From Dipteris shenzhenensis (lineage: Eukaryota > Polypodiophyta > Polypodiopsida > Gleicheniales): a DNA stretch of 64,000 nt. Shown one piece after another: positions 1 through 11,244 of this stretch (the stretch's first letter is position 1; each line of letters opens with the position of its first letter). The DNA lies in the NCBI GenBank assembly GCA_047967505.1, contig CM106540.1. One strand, given 5' to 3'. The notes beneath the pieces are model-generated. The model was given only the letters and a program-made list of their open reading frames with translations. It searched no databases and was not told the origin of the DNA. Both the position numbers and the translations under genes were made by a program.

Positions 1-13
1 TCTTTCAAGATCT

Positions 14-140
14 AAGGCTATGAGCTATGTTTATTTTGGTTTTGGAGCTATAAGGCTATGAGCCATTTGCCCCCCCAGTTTTGGAGATGTAAGGCCACAA
101 GCCAATTTCCTTTTAGTTTTGGAGATGTAAGGCTTAAATC
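14..140. repeat. Degenerate tandem repeat, about 50-bp unit
   Basis: Three imperfect units share the core 'ttttggag.t.taaggc' followed by a ccatttt-like tail. The copies drift, so the array looks old. No coding content is visible. Confidence 0.6.
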
Positions 141-239
141 CATTTTTATTAACTTAATTTGTGCTTGTAATTTTATAGCACAAACCATTGGTGTCAGTCA
201 TTCATTGAGACAGTGAATGATAGTGGTTGGAGGAAGCTA

Positions 240-540
240 TTGTACTTATATTGGTCAGGTTGGTCATAAGGAGTCATACCATAGTCACAGCTTGGTCACG
301 CCTTGGTCACACCTATGTCACACCTTATTCCCATCTTGGTCACTAGAGAAACATGTCAAAGATGGCCACCTTGGTCACACTTGGTCACACCTTATTTACA
401 TCTTGCCCACTTGAGCAACATGTCAAGGATGGTCAGACCTTGGTCACGCTACTTGGGTCACACCTTGTTCACATCTTGGTCTCACTGGAGCAACATGTAA
501 AGGATGGATAGACCTTGGTCACACCCTAGTCACATTTCGG
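240..540. repeat. Degenerate tandem repeat, 67-75-bp unit
   Basis: Units contain 'cttggtcacacctt' blocks followed by 'acatgtcaa.gatgg'. The latter core starts at 351, 418 and 493, giving spacings of 67 and 75 bases. The short open frames across it are repeat translations, not genes. Confidence 0.7.
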
Positions 541-590
541 TCACATGAATGGCATGATTGGAGTGGTGCATGAGTAGTTACAAGACTAGA

Positions 591-925
591 GCAATACATG
601 ATGAGGACATGACTAGAGAAGTACATGATTGGAGCAATACATGCTGGAGCATGTTGAGGGTGGACCGACACTTGGTCAAAGCTAAGCCGACCCATGCTTA
701 GAGCAATACATGATGAGGACATGACTAGAGAAGTACATGATTGGAGCAGTACATGCCAAGGGCATGTTGAGGGTGGACCGACCCTTGGTCAAAGCTGAGC
801 CGAGCAAGGCAGTACATGATTGGAGTAGTACATATCGGGGGCATGTCGAGGGTGGACCAACCTTGGTCAAAGCTTAGCCGACTTTGGTCAAAGCTTAGCC
901 GACTTTGGTCAAAGTAAAATATTGT
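591..925. repeat. Tandem repeat, 112-bp unit, about 2.5 copies
   Basis: The block beginning 'gcaatacatgatgaggacat' starts at 591 and again at 703 (112-base period). A third, diverged copy begins near 808. The right end also contains a short reiteration of 'ctttggtcaaagcttagccga' between about 860 and 915. The three minus-strand open frames here are the same repeat translated in different registers. Confidence 0.8.
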
Positions 926-2974
926 CACACTAGACTGCAGTACTCAAGGGAGCATAGGTGGTACACATGGTGGTGTACATGGGAAGTTGTGCTACCAATC
1001 GAGCTCACCACCAACTAGTGTTAGGTTCACATGGAGTACTTACCTCACCAACTCGAAGCAGGTTGGGGAGTGGTAGAAGCCATCAAGCGTCAAAGCTATG
1101 GAATGGCTAAGGAGATAGGAAGACAACCAATAGGAAGTAGGGAAGGGGATTTTCAGCCAGGAGGAGCCAATGAGGGGAAGGTGAAGAGAGGCAACAAGAG
1201 AATTGGGGGCATTCTAGCATAGACACATCTAGAATCAAGCATAGAGCATGAGTTGATGTAGGGAGATTGGAGTCAAGAGCTCACCTAGTGTATCTCTTCT
1301 TTGGTGTATCTGCCATTTGGTGTAACTCTGATTGGTGTTTGATTCATTCCTCCTAATGAACTATGCATCTTCCCATCTGTGCTCACTACTCTAACACTTC
1401 TTCCCGCTATGTTCCCCTCCCTTCACCTGGTATAATGGACCCCGTGTCAGAGGCTTGAGTACTATCTCATTCAAGTGGAAGGTTGGCTCTTGTGAGACCG
1501 TGCCTGCTTCTGTGTTCTTGTCGATTTACCACCCTCCCAAGAATTTTTGCACTGCTTTGCCCTTTATAACTTGCACATCATTTGCACTGTTGTCCATTTT
1601 ATGCTCATACTATACTGTACTTGCTCCCTCATTGATAGCATAGACACTTGCACCATCACTGAGTAATCTACTACAACATCGCTTACGAGAAGTCATTCAT
1701 AGCTTCGCATGCACACCTTTATTTCCTATTTCACACACTCTTGCACCTCACACCAATGGCCTTAGGGCCTTAGGCCTTTGGTAACACCTCTAAAAGAGAT
1801 TGGACATTGACAATTTTAAGTTTTTTTAAAAAATATTCACTTATAAGAATCCTATGAATTATAATATGTCAGTAATTGAGTCTTTTCTAAACAAGTGCGG
1901 AGCTATGTAAGGTGTAATTTGTGGGTTGATACAAAGCTAGCAATGACAAAATATGTAACCTACATATTTATGCTATTTCATGCTTTATAATAAATGAAAT
2001 CCATAGAGTATGAAGCTAGGTATACTATAATCTAAACTTGTTTGGCAATTTGTAGAGTGTAATTTGTGGGTTGATACAAGCTAGAAATGACTGCAAGCTA
2101 TACAAGTGGCTAGAATTCGAACGAGATATTATATGCCAACATAAGCAAGCCACAACTGGCTCAAAGTCAAGATATTTTATATCCATGTGTGAATTGTAAC
2201 TGGTCAGCATAAGTGAACCCCCAATAACACAAGCACTAATATATCTATTTTACTTATGTGTGAGTTGCTACATGCAGCACTAGTGAACCCCTAACCAGCA
2301 TAGGCACTGCTGTATATAGATTTTTTATATGTGTGCAGTGAGTGGTAAAGGGACTAGTATATATATATTTTTTGCGTGAGAGTTCTTACATGTCGGCATA
2401 AGAGAACCCCCAACTAGCACATAGTTTTTTCTTAAACAAACTACTAAATGTTTTATAATTTTTATAAAATAAATTAATTGTTACTATTGAAGGTAAGATA
2501 TTACTACTATTTTTAACAAAGGACTTAAAAGTCCAAGCACATAAAAAAACATACTACTATTTTTAACATTTATACACTATATGAATTTTCAAAACGTTTA
2601 AAATTTATCAACCAACCAACCAAAACACTATGTTCATGAAACTTGTATCTAAGCATGGGTAGATACTAGCTAGCAAAAGAGAGCCACTAGATACTATCAA
2701 ACTTTACTGGAAGCTTTCTTTATCTCTTTTTAGCCCCTTCTTGGCCTTTTTGATACTCCAGGGTGCACTAGAATGTCAGGGATGTGAATACTACAATGGC
2801 AAAAACTATATTATATCCTTAAAGTATACCACGATGTAAGAATCATACCACATAGTATAATGAAATATACCATCAGGTAAATAAAAATACCACATGATAT
2901 GCTCGTAAGTTACCATGTGGTGTTATGATTTACCATGAATTGACCGCCTATAGCTGGTCCCAATAAAAAATGAT
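926..2974. other. No recognisable gene; short AT-rich repeats
   Basis: I see no convincing coding region. A 63-codon frame at 1031-1222 has no recognisable motif. A block of about 35 bases ('gtgtaatttgtgggttgata' and following) occurs near 1912 and again near 2057. Between about 2210 and 2420 a roughly 90-base unit with 'gtgaaccccc' and 'agcataggcact' cores is repeated two to three times. Confidence 0.5.
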
Positions 2975-2979
2975 TATTG
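2975..2979 (+). repeat. Target-site duplication of Copia-1 (left)
   Basis: TATTG lies directly before the first base of the 5' LTR and is matched by TATTG at 8536-8540 after the 3' LTR. A perfect 5-base duplication is the usual product of copia integration and fixes both element ends. Confidence 0.95.
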
Positions 2980-3332
2980 TGTTGAGATATCAAGCTCCAC
3001 TCGTTATATGCTAGGGTGACCGTTGTGCATTTATGTCACCGACTTATTAGCTACAGATGCGGTTGGTACACTGCCCATGAATAATAGCTGGATGACAGCT
3101 ATCCTTATCTACTCTAGTTCGTGGATCAGTTAGTATGCCACCTTAGTTAGCTGAGTTTTGTTTGACACCCACATATAGGGTTCTTCTATTTTCTTTGTAC
3201 TTGAGTTCTTTTGGCTTGCACAACTAAGGAGAGGAAAACTGTTTTCAGCCTCCACCTTTGTGTGTATTCCCCCATTGTGTATTTGAGAAAGCCGTAAGTA
3301 AGACTCCTTCCCTCTCTCCCACTATCTTCACA
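2980..3332 (+). repeat. Copia-1 5' LTR
   Basis: It begins TGTTGAGATATC and ends TTCACA, giving the canonical TG...CA termini. It matches 8183-8535 over its full 353 bases. The end is fixed by the primer site that starts at the next base. Confidence 0.95.
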
Positions 3333-3344
3333 TGGTATCAGAGC
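3333..3344 (+). other. Copia-1 primer binding site (initiator tRNA-Met)
   Basis: TGGTATCAGAGC directly follows the LTR and is complementary to the 3' end of plant initiator tRNA-Met, the usual copia minus-strand primer. Confidence 0.95.
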
Positions 3345-3873
3345 CTGGTTCGTGGTAAGGAGCTCAAGAAGGCAAACCAAGTTCGCGGTGTCCTGGTAAG
3401 ACGACCAGTGTTGCTTTCCTTTTTCGAGTTTGGGAGAAAATCTCTGCAAGTAGCACAGCCGAAAGTGCAAGAGTGCACTGTCTCAGATTGAGACGCCCTT
3501 CACGGTGTGGCGAGAGGGCAGTATATGCTGCGGGCAAGGCCAAAGCCCTCGGTAACTTTATTTTTTTGATTCGAGGCCATTTCGAGGCCCGTTTTGAAGG
3601 TAGAAGTTCTTTGCAGGCACTCAGAAAAGGGCTCGGTTTTTGCTGTGCGACCACTGTTCTATAGGTCGATGAAAAGTTACGACAGAAATTGCATTGTACG
3701 CCTGTGCGCAGAGATACTGGGAGTTGCAAAATCATCCTTGTTGCCTGTTGATGCAAAATCGTCACTAGGAAGTGACTGTGTGGTCAAATACCACTTTCAT
3801 CAGTTTTGCAGATTTGCCTGTGTGAGGCAGAAGCTGTGTTTTTTGCAGTGACAATTTTTTGCAGTGTTCTGTA

Positions 3874-4934
3874 ATGGCGTCTGATTCTCTTTCATAGATT
3901 GTCACTGAAAAGCTTGACAAGAATAACTTCCAAGCATGGAAGTTTAGAATGACGAATTTCCTTATGGAAAAAGGCTATTGGGAGTTCATTACAGGAAATG
4001 AAGAAGAACCAGTTCTTCCTAATGTTCCCAATCAATAGGAAATGCAAGCATTTAAAGGATGGCATGAGAGAGCCAGAAAAGTTATGTATTGGCTGTCTAT
4101 CAGCATTTCGAATTCTATGATTGTGCATATTCAAGATGCAAGTACGCCAAAGGAGGCATGGGATACTTTGGCAAAAATGTATAGCACAAATACGCAAGCC
4201 AAGAAAATGTAGCTCAAGCAGGAGTTACACAATGTGTGTAGAGAGAAAATATGAGCATCAATGACTACCACATGAAGGTGAAGAAAATTGCAGATGCACT
4301 TGCTTCCATTGGGTCACCAGTGGAAGATGATGATCTAGTTTCTGTGACCTTGAATGGTCTAGGAAAGGATTATGCACAGTTCCGGACATCCATTGCCGTC
4401 CGCGAAAAATTTCTTGATTTTGAGGAGTTGTTTGCTCTTCTAATTTCTGAAGAACATAGAAATGGGGGTGCATATTCTTGAGGAGGAACTTCAAAAGAAA
4501 CTGTCTTCTACTCAAATGTTGGAAGAGGTAGAGGAGGCCGATCTAGAGGCCATGGTAGAAATCAGAATATGCAGCAAACTCAAGAAAACCAGTCCTATGG
4601 AGGAGGACGTGGTAACTCTAGAGGCAGGGGGAGCCAAAGAGGCCGTGGTGGATGGCAGAGAGGCCAAAATACAAACAGCAATGTTGAATGCTACTACTGT
4701 GGTAAAATGGGTCATATGGCTAAAGACTGCTACAAAAAGCAGAATGACATTATGAATGGAAAATTGCAGCAAGGCAATTATGCATCTTCTAGTAGACAGG
4801 GTGATGACAGAAATGAGCATCTATTTATGGTGCAGCACATGACCAATTTTGTGACAAGTGCAGAAGAAAGAAATGATGTGTGGTATGTTGACTCAGGTGG
4901 ATCAAACCACATGACAAGTCATGCAGAATGGATG
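3874..4934 (+). pseudogene. gag: Copia-1 gag (broken)
   Basis: Gag is the nucleocapsid/capsid polyprotein that packages element RNA. The frame opens with ATG at 3874, but codon 8 is TAG (3895). Further TAGs occur at 4036 and 4210; a sibling copy reads CAG at both places (61313 and 61487). The capsid part contains 'KLDKNNFQAWKFRMTNFL', found in all three copies of this family. A CCHC zinc knuckle (CYYCGKMGHMAKDC, 4689-4730) follows an RG-rich stretch. A small indel near 4235 shifts the frame. The identification is secure; the copy is non-functional. Confidence 0.9.
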
Positions 4935-5340
4935 TAGGATGCAAGGAAAATAGAAAGACTAGGATTTGTGGAGACTAGTGATGATACTGCACATCCTATT
5001 GTGCAGATTGGTAAAATTCCTTTGTCTATGCAGGTTGGGAAAAAGAAATACGTGTCTGATGTATTTCATGTCCCGAACATCACCAAGAACCTGGTTTTTG
5101 TTGGTCGAATGGTTCAGCAGGTCTTGTAGGTCAGATTTAATCCTCATGGATGCTTTGTTGAGGATATGAAAAATAACAGTCGCTTGATAGAAAAAGGAAA
5201 GAAGAAGGGTAGGATGTTTACCTTGGATGCGGACATGCCTGAATTGAGTGCAGCAATGTTTGCACATGGGACCGGTGTAGTTGCAGATATTGATATCTGG
5301 CATAAACACATTGGTCATGTTAATGTACAGTGACCTAAAT
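4876..5340 (+). pseudogene. Copia-1 aspartic protease and pre-integrase region (broken)
   Basis: The retropepsin active site DSG (4890-4898, in 'VWYVDSGGSNHMTSH') follows gag in frame. Retropepsin cleaves the polyprotein. Downstream is the pre-integrase zinc region (DIWHKHIGHVN near 5297, VCEACQFGKQ near 5404). Stops: TAG at 4935, TAG at 5127 (CAG in Copia-3 at 63872), and TGA near 5332 where CGA would restore arginine. Confidence 0.85.
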
Positions 5341-5342
5341 CA

Positions 5343-6080
5343 ATGCAGGCCCAAAATATTGTTGCAGGATTGTCTAAATTCAAGGTTGTAGAAATGCATA
5401 AGGTTTGTGAAGCCTGTCAATTTGGAAAACAGGCAAGGAATCCATGTCCTAGGCATGTTCAAGAGAGTAAGAAGCCATTGGAATTAATCCACTCTGATGT
5501 GTGGACTACTAAAGTTGCATCTATTGGAGGCTTTCATTATTTTATCACTTTTATTGATGACTACAGCAGAAAAGTTTGGGTGTATTTTATGAAAAAGAAA
5601 AGTGAAGTGTTTGGGCACTTCAAAGCTTTTAAAGCTATGGTTTAAAAAGAAACAGGCCTACAAATAAAATGCCTAAGGTTAGATGGAGGGGGAGAGTACC
5701 TCTCAAATGAGTTTGCAAGGTTCCTGTAGGAGCATGGCATAAAGCAGCAATATTCATGCAGTCATACCCCACAGCAAAATGGACTTGCAGAAAGGAAAAA
5801 TAGGCATATTGGAGAGGTATCTCGGGCCATGCTAAATGAAAAAGACCTTCTAGATTATTATTGGGCTGAAGCAGTTGCAACAACAGTTTACATAATGAAC
5901 AGGACTCCCACTATAGCAATACATGGCATGACACCAGAGGAGATGTACACTAGTAGGAAACCAGATATTTCTCATTTGAAAATTTTTAGTCGCATTGCCT
6001 ATGTTCATGTGCCAGATGAGTTGAGGTCCAAGTTGGATCCAAAAGGTGAGAAGTGCATCTTTATTGGTTATTCTCTATAG
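5343..6080 (+). pseudogene. Copia-1 integrase (broken)
   Basis: Integrase inserts the cDNA into the genome. The DDE core is recognisable: Asp in IHSDVW (5496-5498), Asp in RLDGGGEY (5682-5684) and Glu in LAERKN (5790-5792). The C-terminal part contains the copia-type FSRIAYVHVPDELRSKLDP stretch. TAA at 5642 and TAG near 5728 interrupt the core; TAG near 6078 ends the clean frame. The second Asp motif reads LDGGGEY rather than the common SDNGGEF. Confidence 0.9.
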
Positions 6081-6559
6081 CAGAAAGAGTATAGATGCTA
6101 TAACCCTTCTACTTGTAAGTTTACAGTGAGCAGAGATTGTTTTTGATGAGATGAGCAGCTAGCATAAACCAGTAAATGTGATGATTGATGTAGATGCACA
6201 AAATGGTAATGCTACATAGAATTCACAGTAGCAATCACAAAATATAAGTGGACCTACAGTGTCCTCTAGCAGTGGTTCACATACTTCGCCATGGATAGGT
6301 AGATTGAGATCAGGAGAATCTCCTCAAAGCAATGCAGATAGTGGTATGCAGGTATCGCGAAAAGGAAAAGAGAAGGTAGATCAGCCCATGTTTGATGTGA
6401 ATGCAGGTCACTCTTATGTGGATGGTGAATCCAGTGGCTGAGAACAGAGCATTGATGATGAGTTGGGTATTCCTTCTATTGTTACACCTGGAGTAAGGAA
6501 GATAGGGATGTTTTGAGAGCACCTGGAAGTGAGCCTATTTTGCACAGGCCTACTAGAAC

Positions 6560-7400
6560 TAGATATCCTATGGATAGGCTAAAATATGATGGATTTACAG
6601 CCATTCACTATGCCTATATGGTCAAAGTGATACAGGAACCAGAACCCACTTCTTTTGAGTAAGCCATGGGAAAAGAAAAATGGGAGAAACCATGGATGAG
6701 GAAATGGATGCCTTGGAAGCAAATGCTACATGGGAATTGGTGCCTTTGCCTAAAGACAAGAATGCAATTGGCTGTAAGTGGGTTTATAAGGTCAAGCACA
6801 ATGCAGATGGTTCTGTGAACAGATACAAGGCAAGATTAGTTGTCAAGGGGTATGCACAGACATATGGCATTGATTATGAAGAACATTCAGTCCGGTTGCA
6901 AGGATGGCAATCGTAAGAGCAGTCATTGCTATGGTTGGATCAAAGGGATGGTCTTTACATCAGATGGATGTAAAGAATGCCTTCTTGCATGGTGATTTGC
7001 AAGAAGAGGTGTTTATGGAGCAGCCACCAGGTTATGTTCATGCTGTTCATCCTGAGTTTGTTTGCAGGTTGAAGAAAGCCTTGTATGGCTTGAAGCAAGC
7101 ACCTAGAGCATGGTCTGACAAGATAGGACAGTATCTTGTCACTATTGGATTTTAGATTTCCAAGGCAGATTTCTCACTTTATGTGAGAAAAACAGAGAAA
7201 GGTATTATGCTGCTTGTCATTTACGTTGATGATTTGATCATCACAAGTGATACTGATGAAGATATCCTTCATGTGAAAATGCTATTGAAGCAAAAGTTTG
7301 AGATGAAGGATTTGGGAGAGCTGTGTTATTTCTTGGGCATTGAGGTGATTAGATCACCAAGTGGGATACGGCTCTTGCAGAGGTAGTATGGATTGGACAT
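6560..7400 (+). pseudogene. Copia-1 reverse transcriptase (broken)
   Basis: RT copies element RNA into cDNA. The visible order is [56 protein letters not shown] (first catalytic Asp), ALYGLKQAPRAW, then IYVDDLI with YVDD at 7222-7233 (catalytic pair). A frameshift lies near 6890. Stops include TAA near 6661, TAG near 7153 and TAG near 7384, mostly at positions where related proteins have Gln. Confidence 0.92.
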
Positions 7401-8156
7401 GTTGTCCAAATATGGGATGACAGGCTGTAAGCATATTTCACTTCCTTTGAAGCAGAATGTGAAGCTGAGCACAGATGCAAGTGAGCTTCTGGAAGACCCT
7501 ACTATGTACAGACGCATAGTAAGAAGTTTGATTTATATGACTATTACCAGGCCAGATTTGAGCTATGCTGTTGGATTGGTAAGTCAATTTATGCAGGCTC
7601 CAAGGAAACCGCATTTGGATGTGGCTAGACGCATACTCAAGTATGTGAAGACCACATTGCAGTATGGACTATTTTATGAGGTTGGGGTTCAGATACAGTG
7701 GCATGGATACACTGATGCTGATTGGGCTGGTGGTATTTCTGATAGATGATCTACCAGTGGATATGTGTTCTCTTTTGGGAGTCCTGCAGTCACTTGGAGT
7801 AGCAAGAAACAGCCTACAGTTGCCTTATTGAGCACAGAGGCTGAGTACAGGGGTGCAGCAATGGCTGCATGTGAGGTAGCTTGGTTGCATAAGCTACTCT
7901 ATGTTATGCATCAGTCTACAGATGGGCCAGTTGTCATTCATTGTGACAACATGAGTAGTATACACTTGGCAAATAACCCAGTCTATCATGCTAGAACAAA
8001 GCACAAGAGGTGCATTATCACTATGTGTGGGAGAAGGTTTTACTAGGTCTTATTGATCTAGTTTATGTCAGCACAGAGGATCAGGTAGCTGACATATTCA
8101 CAAAGGCATTGGGCACAGAGAAGCTGCACAAGTTCAGAGACCTTCTTGGTGTGTAG
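7401..8156 (+). pseudogene. Copia-1 RNase H (broken)
   Basis: RNase H degrades the RNA strand during reverse transcription. The copia-type sequence YTDADWAGGISDR (near 7711), SKKQPTVALLSTEAEYRGA and CDNMSSIHLANNPVYHARTK give the Asp and Glu catalytic residues. A TGA at 7747 replaces an expected Arg. A one-base loss near 8003 shifts the frame, and the last segment (KALGTEKLHKFRDLLGV) ends at TAG 8154-8156. Confidence 0.9.
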
Positions 8157-8173
8157 GAATTGGGATTGAGCTC

Positions 8174-8182
8174 GAGGGGGAG
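8174..8182 (+). other. Copia-1 polypurine tract
   Basis: GAGGGGGAG lies immediately before the 3' LTR, the expected place for plus-strand priming. Confidence 0.85.
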
Positions 8183-8535
8183 TGTTGAGATATCAAGCTC
8201 CACTCGTGATATGCCAGGGTGACCGTTGTGCATTTATGTCACTGACTTATTAGCTATAGATGCGGTTGGTACACTGCCCACGAATAATAGCTGGATGACA
8301 GCTATCTTTATCTACTCTAGTTCGTGGCTCAGTTAGTATGCCACCTTAGTTAGCTGAGTTTGGTTTGAGACCCACGTATAGGGTTCTTCTATTTTCTTTG
8401 TACTTGAGTTCTTTTGGCTTTCACAACTAAGGAGAGGAAAACTATTTTCAGCCTCCACCTTTGTGTGTATTCCCCCATTGTGTATGTGAGAAAGCCGCAA
8501 GTGAGACTCCTTCCCTCTCTCCCACTATCTTCACA
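8183..8535 (+). repeat. Copia-1 3' LTR
   Basis: It is 353 bases with the same TG...CA ends as the 5' LTR, and is followed by the duplicated TATTG (8536-8540). Confidence 0.95.
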
Positions 8536-8640
8536 TATTGGCCGTTTCAAATTGCTCTTGGGCCAATTAAAAAACATTTTAAAACGTTTTTTTCAAATGC
8601 TTGTTTTAAATCCTCTACAAATCTCTGCACTCCAACCCTA

Positions 8641-8854
8641 GTAAAGAGTTTAGTATATTACACAAGGACAAAGCACATTGATATTAAAGCATTTGATTTA
8701 TAGAAAGTCCTTAATGTTGATATCACACTAGAACATTGTACAAGCAAAGATAATGTTATAGGATGTGAAAGGGTAGAAATGGTAGTCCTTCTCCAACCCC
8801 AAAATCATGTTCTTGAGGAAAAGCCTACTTCATGATGCAGATTTTGAGGGAAGA
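8641..8854 (+). mobile_element. 3' relic of a second copia family (Copia-4 type)
   Basis: The segment matches the RNase H end of Copia-4: 'acaaagcacattgat', 'atcacact.ga.cattgt' and 'gcctacttcatgatg..gatttgaggga' appear in the same order as at 20160-20450. It ends just before TGTTGA at 8855, where an old LTR may begin, but I cannot find the other end. It is a truncated, non-functional fragment. Confidence 0.7.
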
Positions 8855-9616
8855 TGTTGAAAAACAATCTCACCATCGACTTGTGAATATGTGAATGTAT
8901 AATGAAAAAATGTCTTTATGGGCTATATGGAGGTGAATAGCCATTAGACCCAAGACGTTTTGGATATACTTATTTTGTTCATAATACAATTTAGCGTAGA
9001 GCTAGCTAAGTGATTTCTTTGTCTTCTCCTCTACATTTCACATTAATGTGTGAGTGCTTTATCTTGTACATACTAACTACACATTCAATCTTGTCATCAC
9101 TACACACTAATTTTTAGGGTTCTTGCAAAGCTTTATGCAAGTTCCTAGCCTAATTAGCTAATTTATCCTCTCTAATATAAAAAGCTAAGCTACAAATATC
9201 TTGGGGACATCATTATAAATTACTTGGCCAATATATTCAAAAAAACATTTGATTAACGACCACATTAACTTTTCTTCAACTTTATTTATTGGATATCCTT
9301 GCAAAAATGTAGGACTTCCAAGCCAAAACGACTTGTTGTGAGTAGAAGCAAGGGGGATATCACCTTTTGTAGCTCAAAGATGCACTCTACTAACTCTAGT
9401 GTGAAAGCCACATTGTATCCTCTAATGCACAAAGTATTGGTATACCAACATCATGTATTGGTTATCTATTAGGGTGGAAGCATGGTTGGGTGGATCAAAA
9501 GTAGTGCCCTAGGCATGCTATGCTATGTGCTACATAGCATGGTGTATTGTGTTTTTGAAGAGATGGTAGCATCTTAGACATGATCAAAGGCACATGTACA
9601 TGTAGTGGTTTGTCAA
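8855..9616. other. AT-rich spacer, possible old LTR
   Basis: No gene is visible. The left part may be LTR remnant belonging to the copia relic to its left; the right part joins the 3'-truncated end of a minus-strand gypsy element. Confidence 0.4.
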
Positions 9617-9880
9617 TCATGAAGGCTTTAGGCTAATGCATTTAGGGTGATTTGAATTTTCATATCCAAAATTGGTCTTGGTCTTATCTAAACCAATGTG
9701 TCCAACCATTGGTGAGCTATGCATCTCTTCCAAAATTAGTTGCTTGAAAGAAGAATGACGGACCAAATATACTCTATCCATATACCATAAAATTCCATTC
9801 TTCAAGGAATATTGAGGGTAATCTTTACATTGTGTGTCTTGGAGAGCCATGAAGATCTCAGCTGATTCTGGGTACCCCAA
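9617..9880 (-). pseudogene. Gypsy-A integrase N-terminal zinc domain (truncated)
   Basis: The stretch EMHSSPMVGHIGLDKTKTNF is the His-His half of the HHCC zinc domain, preceded by a YLVRHSSFKQLILEE region. The sequence then ends without the CC half or the DDE core. This marks the left breakpoint of the element. Confidence 0.8.
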
Positions 9881-9889
9881 GTATTACTC

Positions 9890-10216
9890 CTAAATATCAT
9901 GAATCCAATCCTTGTACATAGTGGAAATGGCATAGCATTGACATGACCATAGTCTAGATAATGCATCAGCTATAACATTCTCCTTTACCCTCTTATATTC
10001 GATGTCAAAGTCATAGCCTTCAATAAATTCTAACCACCTCTTTTGCTTTGGAGTTTGAGTATTTTGGTACAGAAAATACCTCAAGGACTTATGATCTATC
10101 CATACTTTAAAGTGACTACCATATAGGTAGTGGTGCCACTTCTTGATTGCATGTACAATAGCAAGCATCACTTTGTCATGAGTTGGAAAGATGTACTCTT
10201 TATCACTCAGCTTCAT
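9890..10216 (-). pseudogene. Gypsy-A RNase H
   Basis: Recognisable gypsy RNase H: EKEY-like start (MKLSDKEYIFPTHDKVMLAI), FKVWIDHKSLRYFL with the catalytic Asp of TDH, QKRWLEFIEGYDFDIEYK and NVIADALSRL. The N-terminal strand with the first Asp is upstream in another frame. The domain follows RT directly, as in all gypsy elements. Confidence 0.88.
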
Positions 10217-10321
10217 GCTTTCATATGCAATGACACCATGGCCTATGTGAGGACAGCCCCAATGACCTTCTCACTTGCATCAGCCTCAATCAAGAATCAG
10301 GGCTTGCCAATATTGGAGCTA

Positions 10322-10985
10322 TTATGAGTGCTTTCTTGAGGTCATTAAAAGCTGACTGAGCTGAAGGGTTCCAAGAAAAACACCCTTCTTAACCAAAATT
10401 TTAAAAGCTACTACTCTCTTAGCATAGTGTCTAATAAACCTCCTATAAAAAGATGTCAATCCAAGGAATCCCCTATGCTGAGTGAGTGTAGTAGGTATAG
10501 GCCCGTTTAGAAGGATCAAATGAGATACCATCTGGAGTGAAAATATGTCCAAGATACTCAACCCTTTGAACCATGAAAGCACATTTAGAAGGCTTGGCAT
10601 ATAATTGATGTAACCTGAGAATTTCTGACACTTTGGCATGTTGGAGATTCTCCTCTGCAGTCTTGCTGTATATAAGTATGTCATCAAAAAACATTAAGGC
10701 GAACTTGAAAAGATAGGGGCCAAGAATTCGATTCATCAAGTATTGAAAAATTGCAGGATCATTAGTGAATCCAAAGAACACTTTGAATTGATAGTGCCCT
10801 CTTTCAGTCCTGAAGGTAGCCTTGAACTCATCTCCGTCCTTGCTCCTTATTTGGTGGGATCCTGACCTAAGGTCAATCTTGGAAAAGTATTTGGACCCTT
10901 TGAGTACATTAAGCAAGTCATCAACCCTTGGAATTTGAAATATATTTTTGACAGTTATCTTGTTCAACTCCCTATAATCAATGAT
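10322..10985 (-). pseudogene. Gypsy-A reverse transcriptase
   Basis: Motifs in order: IPRVDDLL, KYFSKIDLRSGSHQIR (first catalytic Asp), GHYQFKVFFGFTNDPAIFQ and MFFDDILIYS with the DD pair at 10680-10685, then YAKPSKCAFMVQRVEYLGHI. Some normally conserved residues are changed (FGFTNDPA for FGLTNAPA). The frame shifts near 10500, where the thumb region continues in another frame (HRGFLGLTSFYRRFIRHYAK). Confidence 0.92.
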
Positions 10986-11244
10986 AGCATGAAAGTATCA
11001 TCTTTCTTCTTGACCAATAAAGCTGGAGATGCAAAAGGTGATTGACTAGGGGTGATGAATCCCTTATCCAAATGCACTTGGATCTGCCTTGCCACCTCTT
11101 CATTTCCCAATTTGGACAACCTATATGGAGCCTTCTAAAAAGGTCTAGATCCCTCTTCTAAATGTGTAGCATGGTCCACATCTCTTTTTGGGGGAAGACC
11201 TGGTGGAGGGTCTCTAAATATACCTTGATATTGCATCGGCAATT

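Larger units (their letters stand above)
2980..8535 (+). mobile_element. Copia-1: complete Ty1/copia LTR retrotransposon, decayed coding region
   Basis: This is a full-length 5556-bp element bounded by 353-bp LTRs and a TATTG duplication. The order is 5' LTR, primer site, about 540-bp leader, gag, protease, integrase, reverse transcriptase, RNase H, polypurine tract, 3' LTR. Integrase before reverse transcriptase defines Ty1/copia. I counted about 15 differences between the two LTRs (about 4%), so the insertion is not recent. Gag-pol carries many in-frame stops and several frameshifts, so this copy cannot make its own proteins. Two related elements occur at 60269 and 61737. Confidence 0.95.
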
